Under the pieces are notes generated by a model. The model saw only the letters and a list, made by a program, of their open reading frames with translations, was not told where the DNA came from and ran no database searches. Source: a virus. From it: 51,946 bases of DNA. Both the position numbers and the translations under genes were made by a program. Positions 49,804 through 51,946 of the stretch are shown here, piece by piece; the stretch's first letter is position 1, and every line of letters starts with the position of its first letter. The stretch covers positions 1 to 51,946 of the IMG/VR virus record IMGVR_UViG_3300008952_000073. One strand, 5' to 3'.

Positions 49804-51348
49804 TTAAAAATGTCCTCCACTGATAGAAACATCACCATAAGTTGTACCGAATGGTTGTTGATCCTTCCATTTGGATGAAGAATTTTGATATATTAAAAGA
49901 GAATTATCTGGTATTGTTGAAGCAATACTTGTGTCTGACATTGAACTAATTGCTCCACCTTCAGCACCAGCAGCTGCCATAATATTCCATTTTGTATTGT
50001 CCGTTCCTGGCGTTACATTTTGACTTGTTGCAACTGCAATATATGAAGATCCATTATAATAAACAGCTTCATTTAATCCATATACTGTAGTATTTGACCA
50101 TCCACCTTTCCAAGTTATCTCACCAGTTGCTCCAGTTGCACCTCTTGGTATTGTGAAATCTAAAGTTGCAGTTGTAGAATTTCCAGAATTAGTAACTTCT
50201 GCATCTGTGCCAGGTAAACTTGTAGTGACTGAACCTACTGAGACTGTAGCAGCTGATCCTTGAGCGCCATCTACTCCTCTATTCCCTCTAGGTATTGTAA
50301 ACTGTAAACTCGTTTGATTTGGTGTGCCTGTTTGTGCGACAGATGCATCAGTACCTTCTCCACCTGTGATTGTTGTAAGAATTTGAATTGTTGCATCTAC
50401 TCCATCAGCACCAGCGGGTCCAGTTGCACCTTGTGGTCCTTGAACTCCAGTTGTTCCAGGCTGTCCGTCTTCACCATCGGCCCCTGCCGGTCCAGCTGGT
50501 CCTGCGGGCCCCGTTGCACCAGTATCTCCTTGTGGTCCTTGTGTTCCAGTTGCTCCTGTATCTCCTTTTGGTCCTGTTGGACCAGTTAAACCAATTTGTC
50601 CTTGTGGTCCTGTTGGCCCTGCGGCTCCATCTGTTCCATCATTTCCATCTGCACCAGCAGCTCCAGTTGGTCCTGCTGGTCCTTGTGGTCCAGTGGCTCC
50701 ATCTGCTCCTGCTGGTCCTTGTGGTCCTGTAGCTCCAGTTGGACCAGTATCTCCTTCTGGTCCCTGAGCTCCAGAATCTCCTTGTGGTCCTTCTGGTCCC
50801 TGAGCTCCTTGAGCACCAGTTGCACCTGGCGATCCTGGCGCTCCGTCCGATCCTGCTGGTCCTTGAGGTCCAGCCGGTCCTGTTACTGATGTTCCATCTT
50901 GTCCATCTGCACCAGCTGGGCCCTGAGCTCCTTGAGCACCAGTTGCACCAGAATCTCCTTTTTCACCCCTTGGTCCAGCGGGTCCAACTGCTCCTGTTGC
51001 TCCTGTAGACCCAGCTGTTCCAGTTGCACCTGTAGATCCAACATCTCCCTTGGATACTATTACACTCCACTGAGATGTATTTTGATCTGGTCTGAGATCC
51101 GAATTTCCTTGTATACAAATATAAGAACTTCCATCATAATATACAACTTGATTCACTACATAGGTAGTCGCAGAACTCCAAGTTCCTGCAAAGGACATAT
51201 CTCCATCTGCACCCTGAATGCCCTCAACCGCCATTCGTGTAACTTGAGGTACTGGAGCACCAACCTGAGTAGATGCGGCTACTTCACTTGCAGTTGTAGT
51301 TGTTCCTGAAATAGATCCAGGCGATGATAAAGTTGCATTAACTGGCAT
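49804..51348 (-). CDS. Collagen-like fibre protein with two CBM5/12-like modules
   Basis: 514 residues. Residues about 101-323 are Gly-X-Y repeats ([13 protein letters not shown] style) that should form a collagen-like triple helix. On each side is a similar module: [21 protein letters not shown] (about 53-98) and [21 protein letters not shown] (about 414-460), both followed by W at the end, resembling carbohydrate-binding modules 5/12. Two TIPRG segments follow the repeat. Probably an adhesive fibre. Confidence 0.85.
   Translation of the reverse strand: MPVNATLSSPGSISGTTTTASEVAASTQVGAPVPQVTRMAVEGIQGADGDMSFAGTWSSATTYVVNQVVYYDGSSYICIQGNSDLRPDQNTSQWSVIVSKGDVGSTGATGTAGSTGATGAVGPAGPRGEKGDSGATGAQGAQGPAGADGQDGTSVTGPAGPQGPAGSDGAPGSPGATGAQGAQGPEGPQGDSGAQGPEGDTGPTGATGPQGPAGADGATGPQGPAGPTGAAGADGNDGTDGAAGPTGPQGQIGLTGPTGPKGDTGATGTQGPQGDTGATGPAGPAGPAGADGEDGQPGTTGVQGPQGATGPAGADGVDATIQILTTITGGEGTDASVAQTGTPNQTSLQFTIPRGNRGVDGAQGSAATVSVGSVTTSLPGTDAEVTNSGNSTTATLDFTIPRGATGATGEITWKGGWSNTTVYGLNEAVYYNGSSYIAVATSQNVTPGTDNTKWNIMAAAGAEGGAISSMSDTSIASTIPDNSLLIYQNSSSKWKDQQPFGTTYGDVSISGGHF
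50380..51048 (-). repeat. Collagen-type repeat region
   Basis: Nine-base Gly-X-Y units, read on the plus strand as repeated forms of TCCTTGTGGTCCTG and related phrases. Copies are near-identical and in frame, so length change by slippage or recombination is expected. Confidence 0.9.
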
Positions 51349-51686
51349 TACTGAGTTACCCTTGGATTAATTGTTACGATACCTTCAACAACTCTGGTCT
51401 TGGTTCCACCAGAAGTTTGAGTTATAACTGCATCATAAACGTATCGACCATGAGGTATAGCTGCCGTTTGTGTATTGGAAAGTGCAAGAGTGAATTGTCC
51501 TGCTGAAGCTTCTGTAGTCGTAGTTGTAAACGCTACAGTTGCAGAAGAAGATTCGTAAGTTTTACGAATTTGAGCTGCGTGAGTATAACCAGAAAGGTTT
51601 ACAGCACTCCCTGTACTATCTGTAACTGTTACAGTAGTCGTGAAGTCTGCTCCTGCATCAATGAATATATTTGAAATGACCGCCAT
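51348..51686 (-). CDS. Small beta-sandwich structural protein
   Basis: 112 residues. [33 protein letters not shown] in parts, [27 protein letters not shown] and [14 protein letters not shown] give a compact Ig-like pattern often seen as a baseplate or fibre-attachment protein (BppU N-terminal type). First gene after the late promoter at 51711-51718, so it leads the fibre-neck-terminase operon. Confidence 0.75.
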   Translation of the reverse strand: MAVISNIFIDAGADFTTTVTVTDSTGSAVNLSGYTHAAQIRKTYESSSATVAFTTTTTEASAGQFTLALSNTQTAAIPHGRYVYDAVITQTSGGTKTRVVEGIVTINPRVTQ

Positions 51687-51710
51687 GTTTAACCCTCATA
51701 AATGTTTAAA

Positions 51711-51718
51711 TATTTATA
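51711..51718 (-). promoter_or_regulatory. T4-type late promoter for the fibre-neck operon
   Basis: Perfect TATAAATA on the minus strand, 25 bases before the ATG at 51686. No other consensus late box or terminator was noted between here and gp17. Confidence 0.85.
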
Positions 51719-51742
51719 AGGGTTGACGATTAGAGGTGAGAT

Positions 51743-51946
51743 TTAGGCGAATGCTATCCAGAACTCTTCACGTTCCTTTTTTGCTAGTTCACTTTGGTAT
51801 CTAATGAACCAGAATGCGGCAATGATTACACAGGCAGGTATGCCCAGGTCCATCACCATTTGATATAAGTCAGGCATAGCCTCCGTTGTGTTGATTGTTG
51901 TAGGGTAGTTATAATATTGATCCGCTGGATTAGGATGATGTCCACT
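51743..51946 (-). CDS. Small membrane protein (possibly partial at right edge)
   Basis: 67 codons are open from the right edge to the stop at 51743. The frame contains an ATG at 51875-51877 (MPDLYQMVMDLG...), preceded by GGAG, and one clear membrane segment (IPACVIIAAFWFI), then a charged tail RYQSELAKKEREEFW. It could start at that Met (44 residues) or continue upstream (NPADQYYNYPTTIN is open). Holin- or spanin-like size, but no family recognised. Confidence 0.6.
   Translation of the reverse strand, partial: SGHHPNPADQYYNYPTTINTTEAMPDLYQMVMDLGIPACVIIAAFWFIRYQSELAKKEREEFWIAFA

Noticed and set aside
50314-51309. Plus-strand and alternative minus-strand frames across the collagen-like repeat
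   Set aside because: They arise from the nine-base repeat, giving low-complexity Ser/Cys/Leu-rich text without a start signal.

Overview
The window is about 52 kb of a T4-like (tevenvirinae-type) myovirus genome of the marine kind. It carries almost the full T4 replication, recombination and late-gene core in T4-like order, plus genes typical of marine relatives (CobS-like AAA+ ATPase with a VWA partner, Hsp20, peptide deformylase, 2OG-Fe(II) oxygenase, MazG-like hydrolase, collagen-like fibres). The DNA is AT-rich. Every recognised gene except one (35942-36244) is on the minus strand, so transcription runs from high to low coordinates. The host cannot be named from the sequence; no photosynthesis genes are present.

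Region 1 (1-15.7 kb), replication: a late gene at the left edge; gp41 helicase; a 2OG oxygenase; UvsX; MazG-like hydrolase; gp43 polymerase; an LSm-like protein; RegA; gp62; gp44; gp45. A PLP-fold enzyme and an SPPY-type DNA methyltransferase are inserted between gp62 and gp44. Further upstream are a DUF3310-like protein, a DUF262-HNH nuclease candidate and a late-expressed Hsp20.

Region 2 (14.4-21.1 kb), early or accessory: the CobS-like ATPase, a large HEXXH/VWA protein, several small proteins, three tRNA genes (Pro, Asp, Trp), an orphan sigma region 4 protein, an acetyltransferase-like protein and peptide deformylase. Five sigma70-type promoters in and around this region share the form A-tract, GACTTGACA (or close), 16-17 bp, TATAAT. 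Several leaders carry small hairpins over the ribosome binding site.

Region 3 (21-27 kb), recombination and late control: gp46, gp47, a small protein, gp55 late sigma factor, UvsW and UvsY.

Region 4 (27-52 kb), virion: a tail-tube paralogue, gp23, gp22, gp21, a beta-rich protein, prohead core proteins, gp20, gp19, gp18, gp17, a four-gene cassette, gp16, a virion protein with a C39-like peptidase domain, a cupredoxin-bearing fibre protein, gp15, gp14, gp13, five fibre-type genes and a small membrane protein. T4-type late promoters (TATAAATA) precede gp20, gp22, the fibre operon, Hsp20 and the left-edge gene.

The strongest candidates for new biology are: (1) four genes between the two terminase subunits, with N-termini like the T4 capsid targeting sequence, two of which are paralogues with a possible ADP-ribosyltransferase signature; (2) the PLP enzyme plus methyltransferase pair placed inside the clamp-loader operon, with a DUF262-HNH nuclease nearby; (3) the orphan sigma region 4 protein; (4) several structured RNA elements, including a late promoter whose predicted transcript begins on a terminator-like hairpin.
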